Below, piece after piece: positions 1 to 8,684 of a DNA stretch of 64,000 nucleotides. How positions within the stretch are numbered: the first letter of the stretch is position 1; every line of letters begins with the position of its first letter. The stretch comes from Mucinivorans hirudinis (GTDB lineage: Bacteria; Bacteroidota; Bacteroidia; Bacteroidales; Rikenellaceae), in the NCBI GenBank assembly GCA_000723505.1, contig HG934468.1:2140798-2204797 (forward strand). The letters are read 5' to 3'. The translations under genes were made by a program, and so were the position numbers. The notes under the pieces were generated by a model. The model had not been told where the DNA came from, searched no databases, and saw nothing but the letters and a program-made list of their open reading frames with translations.

Positions 1-760
1 TCAGCCCGAAGTGTGTTCCTCCGGCAACCATAAAGACCATAATGACAATCTCTATCCAGACATTGTCATAGTACATAATACTCAGATTCTTAGTCGAAAA
101 TCCCCCCGTAGCCAAAGTGGAGAACGAATGACAGACCGCATCGAACCAATCCATTCCCGCGATTTTCAGCAGTATAGTTTCGGCGAAGGTCAGTCCGCAA
201 TAGGTGAAGAGTATGATTCTTAGGATTGTGCGTGTTGTGTAGCGAAAATTCTCCTTTGCTATGGTTGATAGTTCGACACTCGAAAGGGTCATCTTGGTTT
301 TGCCGATGGCGGGCAGAATCACCAGTGCGAATAGCACAACTCCGACACCACCAATCCAGTGGGTCGTGCAACGCCAAAAGAGCAGGCTCTTGGGCAGTGC
401 CTCCACATCTTGTAGAATCGTTGCCCCGGTGGTTGTATAGCCCGACATACTCTCGAACCACGAATTTGTAATGGTAAATTCGCCACCCCAAATCAGATAT
501 GGCAGCATCCCCACCAAAGGGGATAATATCCACGAAATGACCACTATAAGATACCCCTCCTTGGCAGACATATTCTGGTCTGCGGGGACGAAAATGAGTG
601 GGAAGTATCCGAGTATTGTCGTGAAGAGGAAGCTCAGAAAGAGGGGGTAGAATCCCGTGTCGAAGTCATTGAAGAGAGCTATAAGTGCCGATACAAACAT
701 AAAGAAGGCGTTGAGCATCAACACCTCCCCCACATAACGGAGCACCACGGGAGTTTTCAT
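1..760 (-). CDS. trkH: TrkH-type potassium uptake protein, C-terminus beyond the window edge
   Basis: Integral membrane subunit of a Trk/Ktr potassium uptake system. Reading the minus strand from an ATG at 758-760 gives a protein beginning MKTPVVLRYVGEVLM and staying open to position 1, so about 253 residues are visible and the end is missing. Family marks are the first selectivity loop SGYTTTGATIL, then THWIGGVGV, the second loop FSTLATGGFSTKN, and the start of another loop, GGTHFG. Several hydrophobic helices separate the loops. The start overlaps the stop of the upstream HAMP gene by 4 bp (ATGA), so the two are probably translated together. The cytoplasmic TrkA partner is not in the window. 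Identity is secure; only truncation by the window limits it. Confidence 0.93.
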   Translation of the reverse strand, partial: MKTPVVLRYVGEVLMLNAFFMFVSALIALFNDFDTGFYPLFLSFLFTTILGYFPLIFVPADQNMSAKEGYLIVVISWILSPLVGMLPYLIWGGEFTITNSWFESMSGYTTTGATILQDVEALPKSLLFWRCTTHWIGGVGVVLFALVILPAIGKTKMTLSSVELSTIAKENFRYTTRTILRIILFTYCGLTFAETILLKIAGMDWFDAVCHSFSTLATGGFSTKNLSIMYYDNVWIEIVIMVFMVAGGTHFGL

Positions 761-1491
761 TTGCGATTACTTTGTATCAAACGGGAAATGTCATCACGAA
801 GCTCCGAAATCTCATCATTGGCTGTGAGCGACACATCGAAGGCAAGTCCCACCTTCAGGTAGCGCGACAGGGCGTTTTGAACCAAAAGGATTGGTTTAAC
901 CAAGTAGCTATTAATCATATAGTAAAACAATACGATAAGAATCAACCCTGCCATAAGGGCGATGATGGCAACCATCGTGGCTCGATAGGCATTACCCTCT
1001 AACTTGGAGGTGTACTCCACGATTTGTTGCTGAGTATCAATCATAAACTCTTTTATGGAGTTAGTAAGTTTATAATACGAAGTCTTATAAACTTTCGAAA
1101 ACCACTGAATGGTGAGCGTGTCCGAGATGTTGTCCACCAACTCTCGATACTCTTCGCTTGCTGTGTGCAGGTCTGCCCAGCGGGGATAGTTGGCAAATTC
1201 GGCTTTCGCTTTGTCGAGCGTGGCGTTGAACATTGCGCGGTTTATCATTATCAACGAGTCGTACAACGGGCTTGATGTAGTATCTGCCACGCGCATCAAC
1301 AGTACCGTATTTTGCTCCTGAACAGCATCTAACATTTCCTTGCTCAGTGCAATGTTGGTGCGGTTGAGTTGCAACTGAGCATAGGTAGCCCTATTGAAAC
1401 GCACCAACTCCACCGTGGAAATCACCCCCGATAGGAAGAGCAAAAACCCGATGGAGAGAAAGCCTAAGATTATTTTTTTCTTTAGTTTCAC
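757..1491 (-). CDS. HAMP-domain membrane sensor-like protein without an output domain
   Basis: 244-residue protein with an N-terminal transmembrane helix (about residues 8-27), a periplasmic mostly helical domain of about 150 residues resembling four-helix-bundle sensor domains, a second helix (about 175-195), and a HAMP-like linker running to the end. Proteins of this shape normally continue into a kinase, cyclase or methyl-accepting domain; here the stop follows the HAMP region directly. The stop overlaps the trkH start by 4 bp, so it may modulate potassium uptake or signal in trans, but that is inference from position. It lies downstream of pdxA, separated by a tandem-repeat tract. Confidence 0.6.
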   Translation of the reverse strand: MKLKKKIILGFLSIGFLLFLSGVISTVELVRFNRATYAQLQLNRTNIALSKEMLDAVQEQNTVLLMRVADTTSSPLYDSLIMINRAMFNATLDKAKAEFANYPRWADLHTASEEYRELVDNISDTLTIQWFSKVYKTSYYKLTNSIKEFMIDTQQQIVEYTSKLEGNAYRATMVAIIALMAGLILIVLFYYMINSYLVKPILLVQNALSRYLKVGLAFDVSLTANDEISELRDDISRLIQSNRK

Positions 1492-1501
1492 TTTGATTAG
1501 G

Positions 1502-1612
1502 TGTAGGACTTTTTAGGACTTTTAGGACTTTTAGGACTGGTGGGACTGGTGGGACTTGTGGGACTTGTGGGACTTGTGGGACTTGTGGGACTTGTGGGAC
1601 TTGTGGGACTTG
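1502..1612. repeat. 9-bp-period GGAC tandem repeat array
   Basis: Twelve GGAC tetramers start at 1506, 1516, 1525, 1534, 1543, 1552, 1561, 1570, 1579, 1588, 1597 and 1606, so the period is 9 bp after a first 10-bp step. Units drift from AGGACTTTT to GGGACTGGT to GGGACTTGT. It fills the gap between pdxA and the HAMP gene. Because 9 is a multiple of 3, it produces a spurious Gln-Val-Pro reading frame on the minus strand. The same GGAC-period-9 motif recurs near 20.2 kb and 26.3 kb. Confidence 0.9.
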
Positions 1613-1622
1613 GGCTAGGCAA

Positions 1623-2717
1623 TCAGAGTTGCAAATCCTCCACGTTGGCATCCTTACCAAGTCGATTCTCGGTCTTCGGGTAGAACGGTAGCGGGTTAGC
1701 CGAAATCTCATCAAAGACCCGGCGGCTACGCAAAATATCCATTGCCGCATATATTGCCGCACGCATCGGCGAGGCATCTGCAACATTCTTGCCTGCAATG
1801 TCATATCCCACACCGTGAGCGGGCGATGTGCGCACAGCCGACAATCCGGCAGTAAAATTGACACCATCCCTAAAAGCAATAGCCTTGAACGGAGCAAGCC
1901 CCTGGTCGTGGTACATAGCCAGTACGGCATCAAATTTTGTGTAAGCGCCACTGCCAAAGAAGCCGTCAGCGGCAAAGGGACCATACGCCAAAATATTTTC
2001 GTACTGAGCCGACTTAAGAGCCGGAATTATCGTGTCAATCTCCTCCATTCCAAGCAGCCCTTCGTCTCCACTGTGAGGATTTAACCCCAGAACAGCAATC
2101 TTGGGTTTGACGATAGAGAAATCGCGAATGAGCGAGCGGTTAATCATACGGATATGCTCCAAAACCTTCTCGGTGGTAACCTCCGATGTCACCTCCGATA
2201 GTGGAATGTGCATTGTAACCAATCCGACGCGAAGATTTTCAGAAATCATAAACATCAGCGGCTCAGTGTCGTCAAACTGTGCGGCAAGGTACTCGGTGTG
2301 CCCGATAAAGCCAAAATCCTCACCCTTAGTGTTTTTTTTATTAATAGGGCAGGTTACAAGAACGTCTATAAGCCCCTCCTTCAAATCCTTAATGGCACGA
2401 TTGAGCGAGGCTATTGCCCATTGCCCAGCAAGGGGGGTAGCCACACCCGGCTCTACTTGCAGGTTCGTGTCATCGCCGCATATGAGCAAGTTAGGCAGCT
2501 TGGGCGAGAGGTTGCCCACAGAGTTTGTGTAGTAGAAATTGAAGTTCCCTGCATCGGGAATTGTGCGTTTGTAAAAATTTGCAGCTGTCTTCGAACCGTA
2601 TACTATTGGTGTGCACAAGTCCGTTATACGGGTGTCTAGGAGGGCTTTGATTATTATCTCGTAGCTGATTCCGCCAATGTCGCCGTGTGTGATGCCAACC
2701 TTTATTTTATCTTTCAT
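1623..2717 (-). CDS. pdxA: 4-hydroxythreonine-4-phosphate dehydrogenase
   Basis: Cytoplasmic NAD-dependent enzyme that oxidises and decarboxylates 4-phosphohydroxy-L-threonine in the DXP-dependent route to vitamin B6. The 364-residue product has the family's divalent-metal histidines in their usual settings: GHTEYLA (H140), NPHSGDEG (H215) and [10 protein letters not shown] (H270). The N-terminal [13 protein letters not shown] motif matches PdxA proteins. Length is somewhat above the usual 330 or so residues. The gene diverges from the DUF2807 gene at 2785. Several PLP enzymes in the window would use the end product of this pathway. Confidence is high. Confidence 0.95.
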   Translation of the reverse strand: MKDKIKVGITHGDIGGISYEIIIKALLDTRITDLCTPIVYGSKTAANFYKRTIPDAGNFNFYYTNSVGNLSPKLPNLLICGDDTNLQVEPGVATPLAGQWAIASLNRAIKDLKEGLIDVLVTCPINKKNTKGEDFGFIGHTEYLAAQFDDTEPLMFMISENLRVGLVTMHIPLSEVTSEVTTEKVLEHIRMINRSLIRDFSIVKPKIAVLGLNPHSGDEGLLGMEEIDTIIPALKSAQYENILAYGPFAADGFFGSGAYTKFDAVLAMYHDQGLAPFKAIAFRDGVNFTAGLSAVRTSPAHGVGYDIAGKNVADASPMRAAIYAAMDILRSRRVFDEISANPLPFYPKTENRLGKDANVEDLQL

Positions 2718-2732
2718 TAATCAAAATTTTTA

Positions 2733-2740
2733 TAACTTTG
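2733..2740 (+). promoter_or_regulatory. Bacteroidetes -7 promoter box
   Basis: TAACTTTG matches TAnnTTTG about 45 bp before the ATG at 2785 and would drive the DUF2807/PH-like gene pair. The -33 element is weak here. Confidence 0.55.
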
Positions 2741-2784
2741 CGAAATATTTCCTTGCAAAATTAATCAAAAAAACAGATATAACT

Positions 2785-3600
2785 ATGAAAAAAGTACTTT
2801 TTTCACTCGTAGCTCTCTTTGCTGCGGTGGTGGCATCGGCTCAGGATTATCAGAATAAAGAGTATTTCGTGGGTAGCGAAATTGCCGGCTTGGTCGTTAG
2901 CGGAAATATGGATGTGCAGATTTCGCAAGGCTCGCAGACCGGTGTGTGGGTCACCATCGACCCTGCCTATGTCGATAGGTTCAACGTCTCAATTACGGAG
3001 GATATGTATGCTAGAATCGAATATAGGGAGGATTTGAAGGCGGTCTTTTCTAAAAAGAATAAGCCTGTTTGCAAGGTTGTCGTGTCGAGCTTGAGATACC
3101 TATCAATAAACGGTAGTTCGGTGATAGGCAAGGGCACTTTCAGTTGCGCCAGCACTTTCAGTGCGCTGATGTGGGGCGGGAGTTTTCTTTCGTTTGTCAA
3201 GATAGAGAGTGAAAAGTCGGTTTGGGATATCAAGGGTGGAGCGAAAGTTGAGGACTGTACCATAGAAGCGCCTGTTATGGTGGAGGTTACGGCAGATGAA
3301 ACCTCGAGCTCGAACCTGAAAATTAATACCGAGAACCTGATTGCTACGGCAAAAGGGGCTGCTTTGCTCACCCTTTCCGGCGAGGTCAGCCGGAACACGA
3401 AGGTGTCGGCAAACTCTACTGTCACGGTCGATATATTGAAAGTCAATACGCCTATGATTGATGCTACAGCCTTGGGAATGAGCAAAATAAAAGCCACAGT
3501 AACCGGCACTGCTAATGTAACTTGCGGCGGCACAGCATCGTTCCGTTATGTGGGTAATGGTACGGTGAATGGCGACTCGAAGAATATTAAACCGATGTAG
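2785..3600 (+). CDS. DUF2807 head-GIN-type exported protein
   Basis: 271-residue protein with a classical signal peptide (MKKVLFSLVALFAAVVASAQ) and a repetitive beta-rich body typical of DUF2807 (putative auto-transporter adhesin head GIN domain): short strands with recurring patterns such as ISQGSQTGVWVTI, SINGSSVIGKG and VTGTANVTCGGTA. Such proteins are predicted to form a beta-helix on the cell surface or in the periplasm; their function is not established. I chose the ATG at 2785 rather than an in-frame start at 2677, because only the later one begins with the signal peptide and it follows the -7 box. The next gene starts 2 bp after the stop. Confidence 0.8.
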   Translation: MKKVLFSLVALFAAVVASAQDYQNKEYFVGSEIAGLVVSGNMDVQISQGSQTGVWVTIDPAYVDRFNVSITEDMYARIEYREDLKAVFSKKNKPVCKVVVSSLRYLSINGSSVIGKGTFSCASTFSALMWGGSFLSFVKIESEKSVWDIKGGAKVEDCTIEAPVMVEVTADETSSSNLKINTENLIATAKGAALLTLSGEVSRNTKVSANSTVTVDILKVNTPMIDATALGMSKIKATVTGTANVTCGGTASFRYVGNGTVNGDSKNIKPM

Positions 3601-3601
3601 A

Positions 3602-4135
3602 ATGTTTCGATATATAATGAAGCCCGACAAGAGGGTCAAATGGGTAACTTGGATAGCTCTTGTTCTCTCCTTAGGCTGTTTTGCATACATCTATTTTTCG
3701 TCGAGCGGATCGTACCTGCCTGCTTGGTTTTTCATTCTCGTTGTGGCACTTTTGGCTTTGGTAGCACTCTCCATTCCGCGATTTATATCTCTGTCATCCA
3801 TATCTTTAGAGATTCATTGTGTCTTAGAGCTCACTCGTATTCCTCTAGAAAATATAAAGCAAGTACGAACGATGGAGAGCCGAGAGTTGAAGTGGCTTTT
3901 TCCCGTTCCCGTTATGGGTATATGGGGTGTTTTCGGGTACTATGGCTATTACTTTGACTTTGGGAATCTCAAACTCGTGAAAGTCTACGCCAAGCAGTGG
4001 CGCAATTTCATAATGGTGGAGGATATTTATGAGGAGGTGGTGATTATCAGTGTGGAGCAGAAAGAAGAATTTTTGAGGTCGTTGGAGCAGAGCAATAACA
4101 TATCAGTGGCAGTAGATAATCAATCAGGTTCATAA
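3602..4135 (+). CDS. Small membrane protein with PH-like domain
   Basis: 177-residue protein with two transmembrane helices (about residues 14-32 and 38-58) followed by a soluble domain resembling bacterial PH-like domains, with a strand pattern ending in EEVVIISVEQKEEFLRSLEQ. Bacterial proteins of this shape have no settled function. Start candidates are ATGs at 3602 and 3617; I use the first, which sits directly after the DUF2807 stop. It is probably co-transcribed with that gene. The domain assignment is from overall pattern, not a diagnostic motif. Confidence 0.6.
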   Translation: MFRYIMKPDKRVKWVTWIALVLSLGCFAYIYFSSSGSYLPAWFFILVVALLALVALSIPRFISLSSISLEIHCVLELTRIPLENIKQVRTMESRELKWLFPVPVMGIWGVFGYYGYYFDFGNLKLVKVYAKQWRNFIMVEDIYEEVVIISVEQKEEFLRSLEQSNNISVAVDNQSGS

Positions 4136-4142
4136 CCAAACA

Positions 4143-4182
4143 AAAAAGAAAATAGCCGACTTGGAGGTGTTCCGAGTCGGCT
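4143..4182 (-). terminator. Intrinsic terminator of the DEAD-box helicase gene
   Basis: The arms AGCCGACTTGG and CCGAGTCGGCT form an 11-bp stem with a short loop. On the minus strand the hairpin is followed by a T-rich run (TTTTCTTTTTT), the expected polarity for the helicase gene. The plus-strand gene pair may use the same hairpin without a U tract. Confidence 0.75.
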
Positions 4183-4189
4183 AATTCTG

Positions 4190-4207
4190 TTAAGGGGGCT
4201 TCTAAAA
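4190..4207 (+). repeat. Copy of dispersed TTAAGGGGGCTTCTAAAA repeat
   Basis: An 18-bp sequence identical to one arm of the palindrome at 30553-30647 and nearly identical to the hairpin arms at 30705-30750. Here only a single arm is present, next to the helicase terminator. Confidence 0.6.
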
Positions 4208-4246
4208 TTCAAAAATAACCGGCGGTTAATTTCCCCAAGCATCCTA

Positions 4247-5905
4247 TTATCTATTGCGCGGTTTTGACGAAGGTTTGCGTTTGGGGCGGTCGGCGACAGC
4301 ACTTTTCGGACGGTCATTTTGTGGCGTATCCTCCTTGGCTATAGAGACCAAGGGGCGGTCGTCCTGCTGTAACTTTTTGATGGAGTTGAGCTTCTTGATA
4401 GCCTTTTCAGCATCCTCGAATGGGATGGAGGCGAACGAAAATGTATCCATACATTTGACATCGTCAATGCGGCGGTCTGATATGTTGCACTCCTTTTTCA
4501 ACAAATCCACAATCATCTTCGGGCGGTAACCATCCACCTTGCCCAAGGCAATAAATAGGCGCACCGTGCCGCGACGGTCTACGTCTATACGCCTTATTTC
4601 AGGGTAGTTGCTCTCGTCAAGCTGCGCTTTGAAAGCTAAACGCAACATTGCCGCAAGAGCAATCTCCGGCTTGTTTCCGGCAAGTATTTCGGCAGCCATA
4701 TCCAAGTAGTCGCTATAGGTCTCATAGGTGATTATATCGGCAATATCCTCGCGAATCTTTGCCTTTTTGACCTCCACAACATCCTGAGCAGAAGGCAGTT
4801 GCTCCTTGCGTATATTGGTCTTAACTTGATGCTGCATCGCCGTGAAGGCGCGATACTCCGATGGGGTGATAAAGGTGATTGCCATACCCTCGTTGCCGGC
4901 GCGACCCGTGCGCCCGATACGGTGAACGTAGCTCTCAAAATCCTGTGGCAGTGAGTAGTTTACAACGTGTGTGAGGTTGCTCACGTCGATGCCGCGTGCC
5001 GCAACATCCGTAGCAACCAATATCGAGCAGTGGCGTTTGCGGAATTTTCCCAAGATTTTTTCGCGCATTGCCTGCGACACATCACCGTGAAGTCCCTCGG
5101 CAGCATATCCCCTCTCAATGAGGTTATTAACGACCAAGTCTACGGCTACTTTCGTACGGCAGAACACGATTCCATAAAAATCCTGCTCAACGTCAATTAT
5201 TCGTGTGAGGGCATCAAACTTGTCGCTCTCTCGCACCTCGAAGTAAATTTGGTCTGTAAGGTCATTTGCCAACTGCTTGTTCTGCACTTTTATATGCTCT
5301 ACATTGTGCATATACTTTCCTGCAAGTTCCGAGATACGCTGCGGCATTGTTGCCGAAAAGAGCATAATGCGGCGCTTGTCGTTGGCATAGCTTATGATTT
5401 CATCCACGTCATCGATAAAACCCATATTGAGCATCTCGTCAGCCTCGTCCAAGACCAACCATTTGAGTTGTGAGAGGTCGAGCGTGCCGCGTCCCAAGTG
5501 GTCGAGAATACGTCCGGGCGTTCCCACCACAATATCAACGCCGCTTGCCAATCGGCGTAGCTGCTCCTGAATAGCGGCACCGCCGTATATGGGGGTAACC
5601 TTGAGTCCTTGACGGCGGAACGATTGAATTTCGTCGGTGACCTGAATTGCCAATTCGCGCGTCGGGACGAGTATAAGTGCTTGAACTGTTTTGTGTTGAG
5701 GGATAAGTTGTTCTATGATTGGCAGTCCGAACGCGGCAGTTTTACCCGTGCCTGTCTGTGCCTGACCGATAATATCTGCTTCGGATTGCATCATCACGGG
5801 GATGGTGAGACGCTGAATCGGCGATGGTGTCTCGAAGCCTTTAGCTTGGAGTGCGTGCAGAGTAGCTTCGGATAGACCGAGCTCTGCAAATTCTTCTAAT
5901 ATCAT
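4247..5905 (-). CDS. DEAD-box ATP-dependent RNA helicase, DeaD/CsdA type
   Basis: Unwinds structured RNA, usually in ribosome assembly or cold adaptation. Canonical motifs appear in order: Q-motif region GFETPSPIQ, Walker A AQTGTGKT, PTRELA, GG, TPGR, DEAD, SAT, then the helicase C-terminal motifs ARGID and HRIGRTGRAG. A C-terminal domain of the DbpA/CsdA RNA-binding type follows (about residues 440-515), then a short basic tail rich in Lys, Arg and Pro. I prefer the ATG at 5903-5905 to an upstream TTG at 5923, because a -7 box (TACCTTTG) at 5921-5928 would place the transcript start near 5914. Length is then 552 residues. Confidence 0.93.
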   Translation of the reverse strand: MILEEFAELGLSEATLHALQAKGFETPSPIQRLTIPVMMQSEADIIGQAQTGTGKTAAFGLPIIEQLIPQHKTVQALILVPTRELAIQVTDEIQSFRRQGLKVTPIYGGAAIQEQLRRLASGVDIVVGTPGRILDHLGRGTLDLSQLKWLVLDEADEMLNMGFIDDVDEIISYANDKRRIMLFSATMPQRISELAGKYMHNVEHIKVQNKQLANDLTDQIYFEVRESDKFDALTRIIDVEQDFYGIVFCRTKVAVDLVVNNLIERGYAAEGLHGDVSQAMREKILGKFRKRHCSILVATDVAARGIDVSNLTHVVNYSLPQDFESYVHRIGRTGRAGNEGMAITFITPSEYRAFTAMQHQVKTNIRKEQLPSAQDVVEVKKAKIREDIADIITYETYSDYLDMAAEILAGNKPEIALAAMLRLAFKAQLDESNYPEIRRIDVDRRGTVRLFIALGKVDGYRPKMIVDLLKKECNISDRRIDDVKCMDTFSFASIPFEDAEKAIKKLNSIKKLQQDDRPLVSIAKEDTPQNDRPKSAVADRPKRKPSSKPRNR

Positions 5906-5920
5906 TCTTAAAAATTTTGG

Positions 5921-5928
5921 CAAAGGTA
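5921..5928 (-). promoter_or_regulatory. -7 promoter box for the DEAD-box helicase
   Basis: Reads TACCTTTG on the minus strand, matching TAnnTTTG. It lies 16 bp before the ATG at 5905, implying a very short leader and deciding against the upstream TTG start. Confidence 0.6.
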
Positions 5929-6249
5929 CTCAATTTTTTTGATTTACAGCTATTTCATTTTACTCCACTACAGTAGGCGGTGGAGTTGCGAAATCGCGAA
6001 TTATGGGGGGAGGGTGGCTTCTGAAAATTTCGAAATGACAACGGTTAATATGTACTTTTGGAAGTTCCCTAACCGGTTTTTTGGTTGTCTTTCAGAAGGA
6101 ATGTTAGGGATTAGTGTTTGATTTTCAGATTATTGAAAAGATTCTTTACATTAGTTCCCGAAAACATAACTATGATGTGACCAAGCTACGGATAATTTAC
6201 GATTGGAAATATTTTTTTGAAAAACATTTCCAATAACAAATTATTTTTA
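5929..6249. other. AT-rich intergenic region, no gene seen
   Basis: About 320 bp between the helicase promoter and the potD promoter. The reading frames are short and show no recognisable protein. No repeat from the families seen elsewhere is present. Confidence 0.5.
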
Positions 6250-6473
6250 TACTTTTGCAACGGAAAATAAAGGAAGCACTGAAAAGATTTCTAAAAACCA
6301 AAACAATTTTTTCTATTGGTAAAGAGGTGACAAAGACAAATAAAGTATACGCAGCGGTGGGTACGAAATTGTATTTCGTACCCTCTGTCGGCTTTTATCG
6401 CCTTCTTCTCCTTGCAAATATCGAACACGACAAACCATTCAAAAAATATTTATTTGACATCTAAGTTCCGACA
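6250..6473 (+). promoter_or_regulatory. Promoter and long leader of potD, with a perfect hairpin
   Basis: A -7 box TACTTTTG at 6250-6257 is followed by a leader of roughly 210 nt before the potD ATG. The leader contains a perfect 11-bp stem, GGGTACGAAAT (6359-6369) and ATTTCGTACCC (6373-6383), around a TGT loop. No U run follows closely, so it is not a plain terminator; it could be an attenuator, protein site or RNA switch. A 69-codon frame across the leader (6255-6464) shows no family resemblance and I treat it as untranslated. Confidence 0.5.
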
Positions 6474-7802
6474 ATGAAAAAAAATCTGCTTTTAGCTCTC
6501 GTAGCTCTGCTTTTGGCTGTTTTTTCGACAGCTTGCAACAACAACCAAGAAAAAAGAAGCTCGATTCTTAAAGTTTACAACTGGGCTGCCTATATGGACG
6601 AAAGCCTCATTCCAGAATTTGAAAAGTGGTATGAGCAGCAGACGGGCGAGCAGGTAAAAGTGATTTTGCAACTCTTCGACATCAATGAAGTTGCGCTGGC
6701 AAAAATCGAAAAGGGCAAGGAGGATTTCGACCTTGTATGCCCCTCGGACTACACCATCGAAAAGATGCTCAAGGCAGACCTTCTTCTGCCCATCGACACA
6801 TCATATTTCGCAGCAACCAACACCCCCAACTATATAGGTGGCGTGTCGCCGTTTATTACCAATGCGCTCAACACGCTCAGCCCTGCCGGCAAGAAGCTCT
6901 CGGACTACGCTGTGGGCTATATGTGGGGCACTATTGGTGTTCTTTTCAATCCAAAGTTCGTTTCCGCGGAGCAGGCTTCGAGTTGGGCGATTCTGTGGGA
7001 CCCGAAATTCCAGAACAAAGTCCTGATGAAGGAGGCTGTGCGCGACGTATATGGCGTTACGCTCATCTACGCCAATGCAGACAAAATTGCCGGCGGGCAA
7101 CGAACTCTTTCTGAGGTCTACAACGACTCTTCGGATGAGGCTGTTGCCACGGTGGAGGATTATATCAAACGACTCAAAACCAACATTGCGGGTTGGGAAA
7201 CCGACTTTGGCAAGGAGATGATGACTCAGCAAAAGGCGGTTTTGAACCTCAACTGGAGCGGTGATGCGGTTTGGGCTATTGAGGAGGCGGCAAATGTGGG
7301 TGTGGAGCTTGACTATATCGTGCCCGAGGAGGGGTCTAATGTTTGGTTCGATGGCTGGGTTATTCCTAAGTATGCTCAGAATCAGAAGGCTGCAAACTAT
7401 TTTATCAACTTTATGTGCCGTTCAGAGAGTGCAATTCGCAATATGGACGAGGTGGGCTATGTGAGTGCTATTGCCACTGAGGAGGTGTTGGAGTCACGTA
7501 TAGACACAACGCTGAGCGAAACGGTAAACCTCACCTATTTCTTTGGCGAGGGTTGCGACAGTTTGTATGTGGATGGCATCCAATATCCTGATATTGATGT
7601 AATAGAACGATGCGCTGTGATGCACGACTTCGGAGTGCAGACACCCAAGATTATGGAGATGTGGTCGCGGGTGAAGGGTGACAGCCTGAGCACAACGTGG
7701 AAGATTACGATGGGTGCGGTGCTTGTTGGGGCGATTATAACCATCTATTTCACAATGCGTAAAAAGAAAAAGAGCCGTCGCAAAACTAATAAAAGGAGGT
7801 AA
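6474..7802 (+). CDS. potD: PotD-type polyamine-binding lipoprotein with an added C-terminal membrane anchor
   Basis: Substrate-binding subunit of a spermidine/putrescine-type ABC importer. The N-terminus is a lipoprotein signal (lipobox STAC at the end of the hydrophobic stretch). The body has family marks including KVYNWAAYMDE, DLVCPSDYTIEKM, NLNWSGDAVWAI and GSNVWFDGWVIP. At 442 residues it is longer than the usual 350 or so. The extra C-terminus holds a clear transmembrane helix (about 409-427) and a tail of 15 residues that is almost all Lys and Arg. It therefore appears anchored at both ends. It starts the pot operon; polyamine specificity is inferred from homology. Confidence 0.88.
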   Translation: MKKNLLLALVALLLAVFSTACNNNQEKRSSILKVYNWAAYMDESLIPEFEKWYEQQTGEQVKVILQLFDINEVALAKIEKGKEDFDLVCPSDYTIEKMLKADLLLPIDTSYFAATNTPNYIGGVSPFITNALNTLSPAGKKLSDYAVGYMWGTIGVLFNPKFVSAEQASSWAILWDPKFQNKVLMKEAVRDVYGVTLIYANADKIAGGQRTLSEVYNDSSDEAVATVEDYIKRLKTNIAGWETDFGKEMMTQQKAVLNLNWSGDAVWAIEEAANVGVELDYIVPEEGSNVWFDGWVIPKYAQNQKAANYFINFMCRSESAIRNMDEVGYVSAIATEEVLESRIDTTLSETVNLTYFFGEGCDSLYVDGIQYPDIDVIERCAVMHDFGVQTPKIMEMWSRVKGDSLSTTWKITMGAVLVGAIITIYFTMRKKKKSRRKTNKRR

Positions 7803-7913
7803 GTGGCTTTTTGCCATATCCTTGCGGTGCAGACCACGTCGTGATAGGCGCGGGGTGACAGGACGTAAAAGAGAGTACTTTTATTAATAATCAATTAATT
7901 CATTCAACAAAAA

Positions 7914-8684
7914 ATGCAAAAAATTACAACTTCCATTTTCGCTGCTCTTATTTTATGTTTAGCAGCTACTACGACAGCTACCGCTCAGAAGAACAAGATT
8001 TCGCCCTTTTTGAAGGTCGATGCGTCTTCATCGTACGTATGGCGGGGGGTGCAGCAAGACAACTCAACCATTTCCATTGCGCCCGAGGTGGGTGCACAGT
8101 GGGGCGGACTGTCTGTGTCGGTGTGGAATTTGATTACAACTCCTAAGGGGACAGGTTATTGTGAAACAGATATTAACGTTGGTTACACATTCTTCGATAA
8201 GCTTTATGTCGGCGTTACCGACTATTTTCTGAGCTTGCCGGGCACCTGTTACTTCAAAAATATTCCGGATAATCACTCTCTCGAAGCGCAAGTCTCATAC
8301 TATTTCGGCGAGGAATTTCCGTTGACTGTTTCGTGGGCAACAATGATACTCGGCAACCAAGACCGTGCATCGGAGGAAAATGATGACATTGTTACCTATG
8401 GCAAACGCCACTTCTCCTCATATTTCGAGTTGGCATATGACTTCAACATTGCCGACTGGGTTGATATGAAAGCTGTTGTGGGTGGTGCGCCATTCACTTC
8501 GCCTTGGTGGTTGGGTAACGAGCACCCTGGTGTCCAACTGACCAATGTTGGGCTTCGTGCCGAAAAACAGCTCTTCCAAACAAAACTTACGGGTATGAGC
8601 GTTTGGGGTACGGGCAACTACAATTTTGCGATGAAGAAACCCTATTTTGTACTTGGTCTGAGTTTTAATCTGGGAAAACAGTAA
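7914..8684 (+). CDS. Outer-membrane beta-barrel protein inside the pot operon
   Basis: 256-residue protein with a signal peptide ending TATAQ and alternating hydrophobic/aromatic strands closing with YFVLGLSFNLGK, the terminal strand typical of outer-membrane barrels. The segment SSSYVWRGVQQDNSTISIAPEVG resembles the TorF/Gcw_chp-type putative porins. It lies between potD and potA on the same strand, so it could be the outer-membrane port for the substrate taken up by the ABC system; that role is inferred from position only. A strong palindrome follows its stop. Confidence 0.72.
   Translation: MQKITTSIFAALILCLAATTTATAQKNKISPFLKVDASSSYVWRGVQQDNSTISIAPEVGAQWGGLSVSVWNLITTPKGTGYCETDINVGYTFFDKLYVGVTDYFLSLPGTCYFKNIPDNHSLEAQVSYYFGEEFPLTVSWATMILGNQDRASEENDDIVTYGKRHFSSYFELAYDFNIADWVDMKAVVGGAPFTSPWWLGNEHPGVQLTNVGLRAEKQLFQTKLTGMSVWGTGNYNFAMKKPYFVLGLSFNLGKQ

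Noticed and set aside
90-533. 147-codon minus-strand frame
   Set aside because: It is a shifted frame of trkH, whose correct frame shows the full set of TrkH loop motifs.
1502-1612. CRISPR-like array
   Set aside because: Units are 9 bp with no spacers; this is a simple tandem repeat.
1391-1984. Minus-strand frame with a Gln-Val-Pro repeat protein
   Set aside because: The repeat peptide comes from the 9-bp DNA array, and the rest lies in the wrong frame of pdxA and the HAMP gene.
6255-6464. 69-codon frame in the potD leader
   Set aside because: Starts within the -7 box, has no family resemblance, and covers a perfect hairpin more typical of untranslated RNA.
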